DNA of 48,085 nucleotides from UBA12545 sp051024685 (GTDB taxonomy: Bacteria > Bacillota > DSM-521 > Neomoorellales > Neomoorellaceae), in NCBI GenBank assembly GCA_051024685.1, contig JAZHPA010000022.1:1-48085 (forward strand), given 5' to 3'. The notes below the pieces were generated by a model. That model saw only the letters and a list, made by a program, of their open reading frames with translations. It ran no database searches and had not been told where the DNA came from. This document shows, piece by piece, positions 42,165-48,085 of this stretch (position 1 is its first letter; each line of letters starts with the position of its first letter). A program made the position numbers and the translations under genes.

Positions 42165-43430
42165 TTATTTAAGCTTCTCCACATCCCAGCCGGCCGCCCT
42201 GGCGGCTGCCAGCAGGCAAGCTTCCAGGCCTACACTCCTCTCCAGAACCTGGCCCGTAGCCGTCACGCCGCCCTGGCGGAGGATATTCCGCCACCGGATG
42301 GTGAAGGGGTGGAGCCCCAGCTCGGCAGCTAGGAGGTCCATTTGGCCCTCATAGGCTATGGGGGGCTGGGTGGCTCCAAAGCCCCGCATGGCCCCGGTAA
42401 AGGGATTGTTGGTATACACAGCATAAGCATCTATTTTTACATTAGGTACATAGTAGGGGCCTGTAGCGTGGACCGCCGCCTTACGCAGGACGTTGGGAGA
42501 CCACGATGCATAGGCGCCGCTGTCGCCCACGATCTCGGCTTCCACAAAGGTAAGGCGACCTTCCCGGTCGGCGCCTGTGGTATACTTCATAATCATGGGA
42601 TGGCGCTTGCTGTGGGAGTAAAAAGATTCCTCCCGGCTGTTTATCATCTTAACCGGTCTCCGGGTGTGATAAGCCAGCAGGGCGGCTAAAATCTGCAGAG
42701 TCATATCCTCTCGACCACCGAAGGCTCCTCCCACCGTGGTGGTAATAATGCGTACCCGGTCCTGGGGTACCCCCAGGGACCTGGCCACTTCTGTCCGGTC
42801 CCAATGGGGATACTGGGTGGCCACGTGGATTTCGATATGACCCCGCTCATCCACACGGGCCACGGCAGCTTCCGGCTGCAGGAAAGCATGGTCCAGCATA
42901 GGAGTGCGATAGGTGTTGCTGATTATCACGGCCGAGGCCCGACGGCCCGCCTCTACGTCGCCTCTCCGGATCTTGATGTGGTAAAGGATGTTGGAATCCC
43001 CGTGAATGAGAGGAGCTCCCGGTTGCATGGCTTCCAGGGGATCAAAAACCGCCGGCAGAGGCTCATACTCTACTTCGATGGCCCGGCAGGCCTCTTCCGC
43101 CGTAGCTTCATCTTCCGCCGCCACCACAGCCACCACGTCGTTGACCGAACGGACTCGTTCCCCGGCCAGCACCGGCATGTGGGGTATGAGCACACCATGG
43201 CCGTTGTGGCCCGGTACATCCCGGGCGGTTAAAGCTGCCACTACTCCCGGGATTTTGAGGGCAGGCCCCACATCCACCTTCTCCAGGCGGGCAGAAGCCA
43301 CCGGAATGCGCTTGGCCTTCCCGTAGAGCATGCGGGGAAAGCTGATATCCGCAGGATAAAGGGCCTGGCCTGTTGCCTTGGCAGCGCCCTCGATACGTCC
43401 TACGGATTTACCGATTAAGGTTTCGGCCAT
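42165..43430 (-). CDS. Molybdenum hydroxylase, N-terminal part of split large subunit (NdhL-like)
   Basis: This 421-residue protein matches the N-terminal portion of the molybdopterin-binding subunit of the xanthine dehydrogenase family. It has IGKSVGRIEGAAKATGQALY at the start, VVAAEDEATAEEACRAIEVE near residue 104, FLQPEAAVARVDERGHIEIH near 180, TTVGGAFGGREDMTLQ near 231 and FTGAMRGFGATQPPIAYEGQ near 355. It ends WDVEKLK, precisely in the linker before the C-terminal part. The ATG at 43430 has GAAGGTGAG upstream; an earlier in-frame start lies within the riboswitch platform. It is the first gene behind the purine riboswitch. Purine oxidation is the likely role; a related heteroaromatic substrate such as nicotinate is possible. 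Confidence 0.88.
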   Translation of the reverse strand: MAETLIGKSVGRIEGAAKATGQALYPADISFPRMLYGKAKRIPVASARLEKVDVGPALKIPGVVAALTARDVPGHNGHGVLIPHMPVLAGERVRSVNDVVAVVAAEDEATAEEACRAIEVEYEPLPAVFDPLEAMQPGAPLIHGDSNILYHIKIRRGDVEAGRRASAVIISNTYRTPMLDHAFLQPEAAVARVDERGHIEIHVATQYPHWDRTEVARSLGVPQDRVRIITTTVGGAFGGREDMTLQILAALLAYHTRRPVKMINSREESFYSHSKRHPMIMKYTTGADREGRLTFVEAEIVGDSGAYASWSPNVLRKAAVHATGPYYVPNVKIDAYAVYTNNPFTGAMRGFGATQPPIAYEGQMDLLAAELGLHPFTIRWRNILRQGGVTATGQVLERSVGLEACLLAAARAAGWDVEKLK

Positions 43431-43460
43431 AATCTCACCTTCTTCCCCTAGAGAGGTAAA

Positions 43461-43527
43461 GTATAAAAATAGTGACCGGTCGTGTGGCACGATATACCCG
43501 CCTTCGTAGTCGGGTGATTCCGGTCAC
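43461..43527 (-). terminator. Predicted alternative terminator of the purine riboswitch
   Basis: GTGACCGG in the 5' strand and loop of P3 (43527-43520) is an exact complement of CCGGTCAC at 43479-43472, which is followed on the minus strand by TATTTTTATAC. Two small internal hairpins (ACCCG/CGGGT and TCGTG/CACGA) would sit inside. Pairing of this stem requires opening P3, so ligand binding should favour read-through. Confidence 0.55.
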
Positions 43528-43569
43528 CTGGTAGAAACCCCCGGCCCTATTGCCGGGGTTATACGAAGG
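43501..43569 (-). promoter_or_regulatory. Purine riboswitch aptamer, guanine-type
   Basis: The minus strand holds a complete purine aptamer. P1 is CCTTCGTA/TACGAAGG, P2 CCCCGGC/GCCGGGG with an AATAGG loop, the core is GTTTCTACC, and P3 is GGTGA/TCACC with a CCGGAA loop able to make the L2-L3 GG/CC contact. The specificity base before TACGAAGG is C (CGACTACGA), the guanine/hypoxanthine type rather than the adenine U. It heads the split molybdenum hydroxylase operon. Most known guanine riboswitches repress synthesis or uptake genes; here the target is catabolic. Confidence 0.92.
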
Positions 43570-43581
43570 TTTCAGTTTAAT

Positions 43582-43610
43582 TGATTCGCCATGTTTTTTT
43601 TAAATCCTGC
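43582..43610 (-). promoter_or_regulatory. Sigma-H-like promoter of the purine riboswitch operon
   Basis: The minus strand reads GCAGGATTT, 11 bases, then GGCGAATCA, fitting the sigma-H consensus except for the C after GAAT. The predicted transcription start, near 43573, is a few bases before P1 of the riboswitch. Confidence 0.6.
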
Positions 43611-43926
43611 TAATCTATGGCCCGGCCGGAAGGATTTTTGCCGGTAGCCGGTCGGAAGACGAACAAGGCCTGCCCGGCTTCCGCGCGCTACCCCAACCCC
43701 CTCCGGGTCAAGCCTAACCTCTGGAAAAGTTCAGGCGAGGTTCCCAGGATGGAACAAAAATTTTTCGGCCGCAGAGCGAGCAGCAAGTCCTCATCCTTAC
43801 CTCGCTTGAGGGTTTGCCTAGTTTGCCTTCCGCTGGGGTATACGCCTTTAAGCTCAAGCAGGCCCTTCTGCCAACTTATAGGAGACCCGAGAAGTTCCCC
43901 TTTTAAGCTGTCGCGTACTTAACCTC
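43611..43926. other. Intergenic region without supported gene
   Basis: About 315 bases between ygeY and the purine-riboswitch promoter. A plus-strand frame at 43617-43922 lacks a ribosome site and has low-complexity, Arg/Pro/Ser-rich content, so I do not call it. No clear terminator for ygeY is visible. Confidence 0.5.
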
Positions 43927-45132
43927 CTACAGTTGGCTGCGGAGAACGGCGGGGAACAGGGCATAAAACTCCGTAGCCCTCACCACATCCTCCAGGGGCA
44001 CCTGATCCTTCACGGTATGGGCATAGACTTCATTGCCGGGGCCGAAGCCTATGGCCGGAATGTTGGCTTTGCCCATCCAGTATATGCCGTTGGTAGAGAA
44101 TACCCATTTGCCGATTTGGGGTTTGGTGCCGAAAACCTTCTCACAGGTCTCCACCCCGGCCCGCACCAAAACGTGGTCTTCCGGGAGAGCCCACGCCGGG
44201 AAGTACTTATCGACTTTGAACACAAAGCCATTATAACTGGGCTCGTCGTAGATCAACACTTCTACCTGGCCCCCGTGGGGCTCAACCACCCGGCGCACCT
44301 GCTCCACCGCCATTTCCAGGGTTTCGCCGAAGGTCAAGCGGCGGTCGATATATATGGTGCACTCGTCTGGCAGGGCGTTGATGGAAGGTGTCTTGCAATG
44401 TATATCGGTTACGGCTATACTCCCCTTGCCCAAGAAGGGATCATCTATGAATTCCGCCCCCATTTTGCTGATGCCCTCGATGATGGGGGCCATCTTATAA
44501 ACTGCGTTTTCCCCCCGCTCCGGGGCGCTGGCATGGCAGGTGCGTCCCTTGGTGACCACCTTCATCTCCACCCGGCCCCGGTGACCGCGGTAAATTTTCA
44601 TGTTAGTGGGCTCCCCGATGAGTACGAAGTCGGGACGGATCTTGTCGGTCTCCACCAGAGAGTGGGGCGCAATGCCGTCGCAAACCTCTTCCAGGTTGCC
44701 GAAATAATAAACGGTGTAACCGTCTAAGAGCCCCAGATCGCGCGCGATCTTCAGCCCGTAGACCATACCGGGGGTAGAACCCTTCTCGTCACAGGCCCCC
44801 AGGCCGTACAAGATACCGTTCTCTATCTTACCCTTGTAAGGATCCCATTCCCACTGGGTGGGATCCGCCACATCCACGGTATCCACATGGGAATCGTACA
44901 GGAGCTTCTTTTCCCCGTTCCCTATTCGCCCTACCACGTTACCCATGTGGTCGAAGAAAACTTCGTCATACCCCAACTTTTTCATTTCCTCCGCAATGCG
45001 CTGCACCACGTCGCCGATGGCCCCGTTGGGGGATGGGATGGCTACGATGTCCTTTAGAAACTGGATGATGTTTTCTCGGTAACGCGCTACTTCTTCTTTT
45101 ATCTTGTTAATAATCGTATCGTCCACCTTCAT
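43927..45132 (-). CDS. ygeY: YgeY family M20 metallohydrolase
   Basis: This 401-residue protein belongs to the YgeY branch of the M20 peptidase/amidase family. It has metal ligands in LLYDSHVDTVD near residue 77, LYGLGACDEKGSTPG near 110 and FGNLEEVCDGI near 146 (the general base Glu pair), with IGEPTNMKIYRGHRGRVEMK in the dimerisation lid near 173. In E. coli and gut anaerobes YgeY is encoded with xanthine dehydrogenase genes, YgeW and diaminopropionate ammonia-lyase in the anaerobic purine-degradation cluster, where it likely hydrolyses a ring-opened ureido intermediate. The ATG at 45132 follows GGGAGG. It is cotranscribed with ygeW. The ammonia-lyase partner YgeX is not in the window. Confidence 0.92.
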   Translation of the reverse strand: MKVDDTIINKIKEEVARYRENIIQFLKDIVAIPSPNGAIGDVVQRIAEEMKKLGYDEVFFDHMGNVVGRIGNGEKKLLYDSHVDTVDVADPTQWEWDPYKGKIENGILYGLGACDEKGSTPGMVYGLKIARDLGLLDGYTVYYFGNLEEVCDGIAPHSLVETDKIRPDFVLIGEPTNMKIYRGHRGRVEMKVVTKGRTCHASAPERGENAVYKMAPIIEGISKMGAEFIDDPFLGKGSIAVTDIHCKTPSINALPDECTIYIDRRLTFGETLEMAVEQVRRVVEPHGGQVEVLIYDEPSYNGFVFKVDKYFPAWALPEDHVLVRAGVETCEKVFGTKPQIGKWVFSTNGIYWMGKANIPAIGFGPGNEVYAHTVKDQVPLEDVVRATEFYALFPAVLRSQL

Positions 45133-45177
45133 TGGCCGTTACCTCCCTTAAAAAGGTGTAGGGCTGGAGCCGGCTGT

Positions 45178-46170
45178 TTAAGGCCGGCCGCCCATCACCA
45201 GAGCCATGAGGGCTTTCTGCACGTGCAGCCTGTTCTCCGCCTCGTCGTAAACCACCGATTGCGGCCCGTCGATAACCTCATCGGTGACCTCAAAGCCGCG
45301 GTCCGCCGGCAGCGGATGCATATAAATGGCGTGTTTCTTGGCCAGACTCATCATGCGGGAATCGCAGATCCACTTGGGATATTTCTTGATGAGCTTAACC
45401 CCTTCTTCTTTATCCTGGGTATGGACCAGGGGACCCCAGCTCTTGGGGATGACGATGTCCGCATCCTTAAAGGCATATTCCATGTCGTCCACGATTTCAA
45501 ATTTAACGCCGGCCTCTTCGGCATTCTTCTTAGCCTGGGCCACAATCTCGGGCATGAGCTCGAACTCCGGCGGATGGGCCAAGGTAACATCCAGCCCGAA
45601 GCGCGGCATCATAAGTATCAAGCTCTGGGGCACAGACAAGGGGCGCACATACTTGGGAGCCGAGGTCCAGGAGACTACCAGCTTCAGGCCCCGGGTGTTG
45701 CGGCCGAAGCGTTCCCTGATGGTCAAATAGTCGGCCAGGATCTGGCACGGATGGTACATATCGCACTGCATGTTTATTACCGGCACGCTGGAGTACTTGG
45801 CCACTTCCCGGATATACTTGTTCCCTTCTCCGTAACTGCAGTGGCGGATGGCAATGCCGTGGCCGAACCGGGAGAGGACCATAGCCGTATCTTTAGCGTT
45901 CTCCCCGTGGGAAATCTGCAACTTATCCGGGCTTAGATCGTGAGCGTGGCCGCCCAGCTGGGTCATGCCGGCTTCAAAGGAGTTGCGGGTACGGGTAGAG
46001 TTATCGAAGAAGATCATGAAGAGGGTCTTGGCCCGTAAAATGTGGTCATGGAGTTGGCCGGTGGCGAACTCCTGCTTCAACCGCTCGGCCAGGGAGAAGA
46101 CCATTTCCAGCTCCTCTACGGTCCACTCCTGGGTGGTGATGAAATGCTTGCCGCGCAAAAGGGAATGCAT
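45178..46170 (-). CDS. ygeW: YgeW-type knotted carbamoyltransferase
   Basis: This 330-residue protein belongs to the aspartate/ornithine carbamoyltransferase superfamily. Phosphate-binding FFDNSTRTRNSFEAGM is near residue 54, the carbamoyl-phosphate block MYHPCQILADYLTI near 137, the second-substrate loop MHPLPADRGFEV near 285, and a knotted C-terminal region with SWGPLVHTQDKEEG. The substrate loop differs from OTCase and ATCase and fits the YgeW family. It is shorter than E. coli YgeW (about 396 residues). YgeW homologues occur in the anaerobic purine-degradation gene set, likely running in the phosphorolytic direction to give carbamoyl phosphate for carbamate kinase. The ATG at 46170 follows TAAGGAGG. 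Confidence 0.9.
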   Translation of the reverse strand: MHSLLRGKHFITTQEWTVEELEMVFSLAERLKQEFATGQLHDHILRAKTLFMIFFDNSTRTRNSFEAGMTQLGGHAHDLSPDKLQISHGENAKDTAMVLSRFGHGIAIRHCSYGEGNKYIREVAKYSSVPVINMQCDMYHPCQILADYLTIRERFGRNTRGLKLVVSWTSAPKYVRPLSVPQSLILMMPRFGLDVTLAHPPEFELMPEIVAQAKKNAEEAGVKFEIVDDMEYAFKDADIVIPKSWGPLVHTQDKEEGVKLIKKYPKWICDSRMMSLAKKHAIYMHPLPADRGFEVTDEVIDGPQSVVYDEAENRLHVQKALMALVMGGRP

Positions 46171-46309
46171 ACTTATACCTCCTTAAGGGTTTTGGTGCTT
46201 CTTTGGTGCTTCCGGGGATTTTCTTGGGCGAAAGGCCACCGCCCCTCCGTCCTGCGGAAGCCCGAAGATTTGGGGGTGCGACAGGCGAAAAATCATGTAG
46301 CGGGGAACC

Positions 46310-47662
46310 TTACCCTTCTAGAACCTCCCTCACCTCCTTCTCTTCCCGGGAAAAGGTGTATAAAGACCGGTTCCTCCCCGGTGATATTATTTTTTCCACT
46401 CCCGCCCTTTTAACGACACCGGCTTCGAGGAGCCTTTTGAGCATCCTTTGAGCCGAACGGGTGCTTACCCCGGTAAGCCGGGCCAAATCCTCGGAAGTAA
46501 AGAAGCTCTTATCCAGGGAGCAAAGAGCGGCAATGACCCTGCTCAAGGTAGGCGGCGAACAACCTGCTTTTTCCGCCAGGCGGAAAAGGGCTTGGTTGGC
46601 CGTCACCCGGATATCGACCTTTAAAGCCTGGCTGCTGCCTAAGGGTCCCCACAGTTCCCCGCTCTCGGACAACAGATAGCAGCAGTTGCCTCCCCCTCGC
46701 CTGGCCATTTGCAAGGCTTTATAGGCCATGCGGCCGGCGTCCCAGGGCGTGGAGCCGAAGCCTATGCCCACGCTGGCCGCCACTCCCGCCTTTTTCTTAA
46801 GGATGTCCAGGAGATCAAAGGAGCGGAAGGAATGGGTGAAATCCTTCAGAGAACCTCTGGTGGCTATAAACAGGAAGCTGCCGGGCCTGGTAGGGGTTAC
46901 AAAAGCACCCAGGCGCTCAAACTGGCCCAGCAGTATTTGATGCACTGCCAGGATCAACCTTTCGCGCCGGTATTCGTAAGGGATGCCGAACTCCTCTTCC
47001 TGCCGGGGATCGTCAAATTCCAAGATACCTACCGCTATTTGCCTTTCGGCCTCCCTGGCCGCTTCACCCAGAAGTATACCCTTTTTCAACAGCTCCCGCA
47101 GGGCGGAATTGGTAGGGACGGCCCATTCCACCGGGATATTATCGCGGAGTAATTTCCCGTAGATATTTCGTATGCAGGTTACGATACAGCATGCGCGCCC
47201 TTCCTCATAAGCTTGCCGGTGCAACTGGTAGATCTTTTCCTCATCGGCCGTCTCGTTTAAACTGAGGACGCCGCCGCTGTCAAATCCAATCTCGGCATAA
47301 ACTTCGTTTATGGCGTCCCTCCCAAAGCCGTCCACGCTGGCCTTCCTGATATCGTAGCCGCGGCTTAAGAGGCGCAACAAGGGGGGGTACAGCCAGTCCG
47401 GGCTGTAGGGCACATAAGTAGAGGGCACTACCCAATTAGGGAAGGCCCCCTGCACGCGGAAGTACGCCAAGGGCCCCGTAAATAGGACGACCTCATTCTC
47501 GGCACTGGCCTGGCGGTAAAGGCTTAAGATCTGCTCCTCCTCTTCGTAAGAGTAAAACTCCACCACTATGCGGTTTTCCATTTCCCGGGCAGAACACGCT
47601 ACCCTTTCCACCAGATTACCGGGTCCAATTACGGCGGCTTTGATAGGCCTTTCCTGCAACAC
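46310..47662 (-). CDS. Predicted transcriptional regulator of purine cluster
   Basis: This 450-residue protein has an N-terminal region with a Rossmann-like AAVIGPGNLVERVACSAREM (residues 8-27) that may sense a ligand, a degenerate GGDEF-fold segment at about residues 215-335 (IGFGSTPWDAGRMAYKALQM, GGGNCCYL) without a GG(D/E)EF active site, and a C-terminal winged helix (about 385-440: FTSEDLARLTGVSTRSAQRM). The layout recalls PucR/CdaR-like activators with cyclase-fold dimer domains, but I do not recognise the exact family. The GTG at 47662 has AAGGAG nine bases upstream. It precedes ygeW-ygeY and has a sigma-H-like promoter, so it is a candidate activator of these genes. Confidence 0.75.
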   Translation of the reverse strand: MLQERPIKAAVIGPGNLVERVACSAREMENRIVVEFYSYEEEEQILSLYRQASAENEVVLFTGPLAYFRVQGAFPNWVVPSTYVPYSPDWLYPPLLRLLSRGYDIRKASVDGFGRDAINEVYAEIGFDSGGVLSLNETADEEKIYQLHRQAYEEGRACCIVTCIRNIYGKLLRDNIPVEWAVPTNSALRELLKKGILLGEAAREAERQIAVGILEFDDPRQEEEFGIPYEYRRERLILAVHQILLGQFERLGAFVTPTRPGSFLFIATRGSLKDFTHSFRSFDLLDILKKKAGVAASVGIGFGSTPWDAGRMAYKALQMARRGGGNCCYLLSESGELWGPLGSSQALKVDIRVTANQALFRLAEKAGCSPPTLSRVIAALCSLDKSFFTSEDLARLTGVSTRSAQRMLKRLLEAGVVKRAGVEKIISPGRNRSLYTFSREEKEVREVLEG

Positions 47663-47718
47663 TACCCCGAACTCCTTATGGCAAACTAAAGCGTCATGTC
47701 CTTTATTTGTCGTTAATA

Positions 47719-47747
47719 TTATTCTCCAAATCTCTGCCGATTCCTGC
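47719..47747 (-). promoter_or_regulatory. Sigma-H-like promoter of the purine-cluster regulator
   Basis: The minus strand reads GCAGGAATC, 11 bases, then GGAGAATAA, fitting the sigma-H consensus apart from the C at the end of the -35. It lies 57 bases upstream of the GTG start. Confidence 0.55.
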
Positions 47748-47867
47748 TACCGTATAAAAATTAATTTGATATTTTAGCCTATCGTTTAAGCTCAATTTAA
47801 ACCCCCCGCGGCCCCGCCCGGGGAACCGGCGGTAGCTCAGCCCGCCGACACTCAGGCCGGGGAAGCC

Positions 47868-47896
47868 TTGACAACCTTCCAAGGTCCGCTTACACT
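47868..47896 (+). promoter_or_regulatory. Sigma-A-type promoter of the CcdA-like gene
   Basis: A perfect -35 TTGACA at 47868-47873, a 17-base spacer and TACACT at 47891-47896 lie 37 bases upstream of the TTG start at 47933. It is the only clear sigma-A promoter I find. Confidence 0.7.
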
Positions 47897-47932
47897 ACAA
47901 TAAGTAACACGCCTAAAACAGGAGGAAGCAAA

Positions 47933-48085
47933 TTGGCCACACCCGAAGTTTCCCTGCTGGTATCCTTGGCTGCCGGCGTGGTTTCTTTCCTGTCCCCTTG
48001 CGTAATTCCTGGCGCATCCCCAGTTTTGCTTCTAGGCCTGCTTGACTTTCGCTCGCAAAGGCCTCCCTCGCGGGCCAAACTAGTG
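47933..48085 (+). CDS. CcdA-like membrane protein, N-terminal part, truncated by window end
   Basis: The first 51 codons of a plus-strand gene begin with a TTG (AGGAGGAAGCAAA upstream) and continue past the window edge. The segment LLVSLAAGVVSFLSPCVIP matches the first membrane helix and the conserved redox Cys-Pro region of the CcdA/DsbD thiol-disulfide transporter family (usually SFLSPCVLPL). After VIP the sequence GASPVLLLGLLDFRSQRPPS departs from the family, where the second helix normally goes on; an early divergence or frameshift cannot be decided from this fragment. It may supply reducing power for cytochrome c or cofactor assembly. Confidence 0.6.
   Translation, partial: MATPEVSLLVSLAAGVVSFLSPCVIPGASPVLLLGLLDFRSQRPPSRAKLV

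Noticed and set aside
42129..42167. Frameshift or sequencing error splitting the molybdenum hydroxylase
   Set aside because: The second part has its own GTG and ribosome site, and the break is at the linker, as in NdhL/NdhM; a natural split is more likely.
43617..43922. Plus-strand frame of 101 codons upstream of the purine riboswitch
   Set aside because: No ribosome site, low-complexity Arg/Pro/Ser content, no recognisable domain, and part lies next to a promoter.
46188..46290. Third copy of the dispersed repeat between ygeW and the regulator
   Set aside because: Only a short GGTGCTTC-like stretch is shared; no core match.
1..48085. tRNA, rRNA, CRISPR array, phage genes
   Set aside because: No cloverleaf, conserved rRNA block, regularly spaced repeat set or phage gene set seen on reading both strands.

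Overview
The window looks like a chromosomal segment of an anaerobic Gram-positive of class Clostridia, probably a Moorella-like acetogen or relative. The pointers are corrinoid/URO-D methyltransferase sets, a two-subunit glycine decarboxylase with LipM, two-subunit serine dehydratase, an ECF transporter, glycine and purine riboswitches, strong AGGAGG-type ribosome binding sites, frequent GTG/TTG starts and promoters that fit the Bacillus sigma-H consensus. The assignment is inference; there is no rRNA or other taxonomic marker here. Nearly all genes lie on the minus strand.

Layout. (1) 0.15-6.2 kb: two corrinoid methyltransferase modules (GntR regulator, corrinoid protein and URO-D-type methyltransferase; then MtrH/AcsE-type methyltransferase, second URO-D-type methyltransferase, a 57-aa ORF and second corrinoid protein). 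Each module is preceded by the same sigma-H-like promoter and GntR-like operator. (2) 6.4-9.9 kb: galT-glgA on the plus strand, then a DUF1638 gene and a short corrinoid-like fragment on the minus strand. (3) 10.3-28.9 kb: a tightly packed 17-gene catabolic cluster headed by a PucR-type regulator. It encodes a cyclic-amide hydrolase, the oxamate carbamoyltransferase subunits AllF/AllG/AllH, an M42 hydrolase, dehydrogenases, DeoC, BtpA/SgcQ, a double-SIS protein, a PfkB kinase, a complete ECF importer, and a ferredoxin fusion next to an unrecognised cysteine-rich protein. (4) 28.9-30.0 kb: intergenic region with a decayed IS1634-type transposase. (5) 30.0-37.8 kb: a small CBM-like protein, lipM, gcvPB-gcvPA-gcvH-gcvT under a tandem glycine riboswitch, and sdaAA/sdaAB. 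(6) 37.8-47.7 kb: carbamate kinase, Hsp33, a deoxyadenosine-type deaminase, a molybdenum hydroxylase whose large subunit is split as in nicotinate dehydrogenase NdhL/NdhM and lies behind a purine riboswitch, YgeY, YgeW and a regulator. (7) The right edge starts a CcdA-like gene on the plus strand.

How it fits together. Regions 5 and 6 resemble a dispersed anaerobic purine/ureide fermentation set: purine base oxidation, YgeY/YgeW steps, carbamoyl phosphate to ATP through carbamate kinase, and one-carbon, glycine and serine handling to pyruvate. Region 3 looks like a catabolic pathway for an imported compound that combines a sugar or sugar phosphate with a cyclic ureide. AllFGH would release carbamoyl phosphate, and the carbamate kinase 25 kb away could use it. 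This combination is the best candidate for an undescribed system.

The most informative non-coding signal is a set of six sigma-H-like promoters (AGGA-N17/18-GAAT). They lie in front of both methyltransferase modules, the glycine riboswitch, the carbamate kinase/serine dehydratase genes, the purine riboswitch and the purine-cluster regulator. They suggest that these catabolic modules share stationary-phase control.
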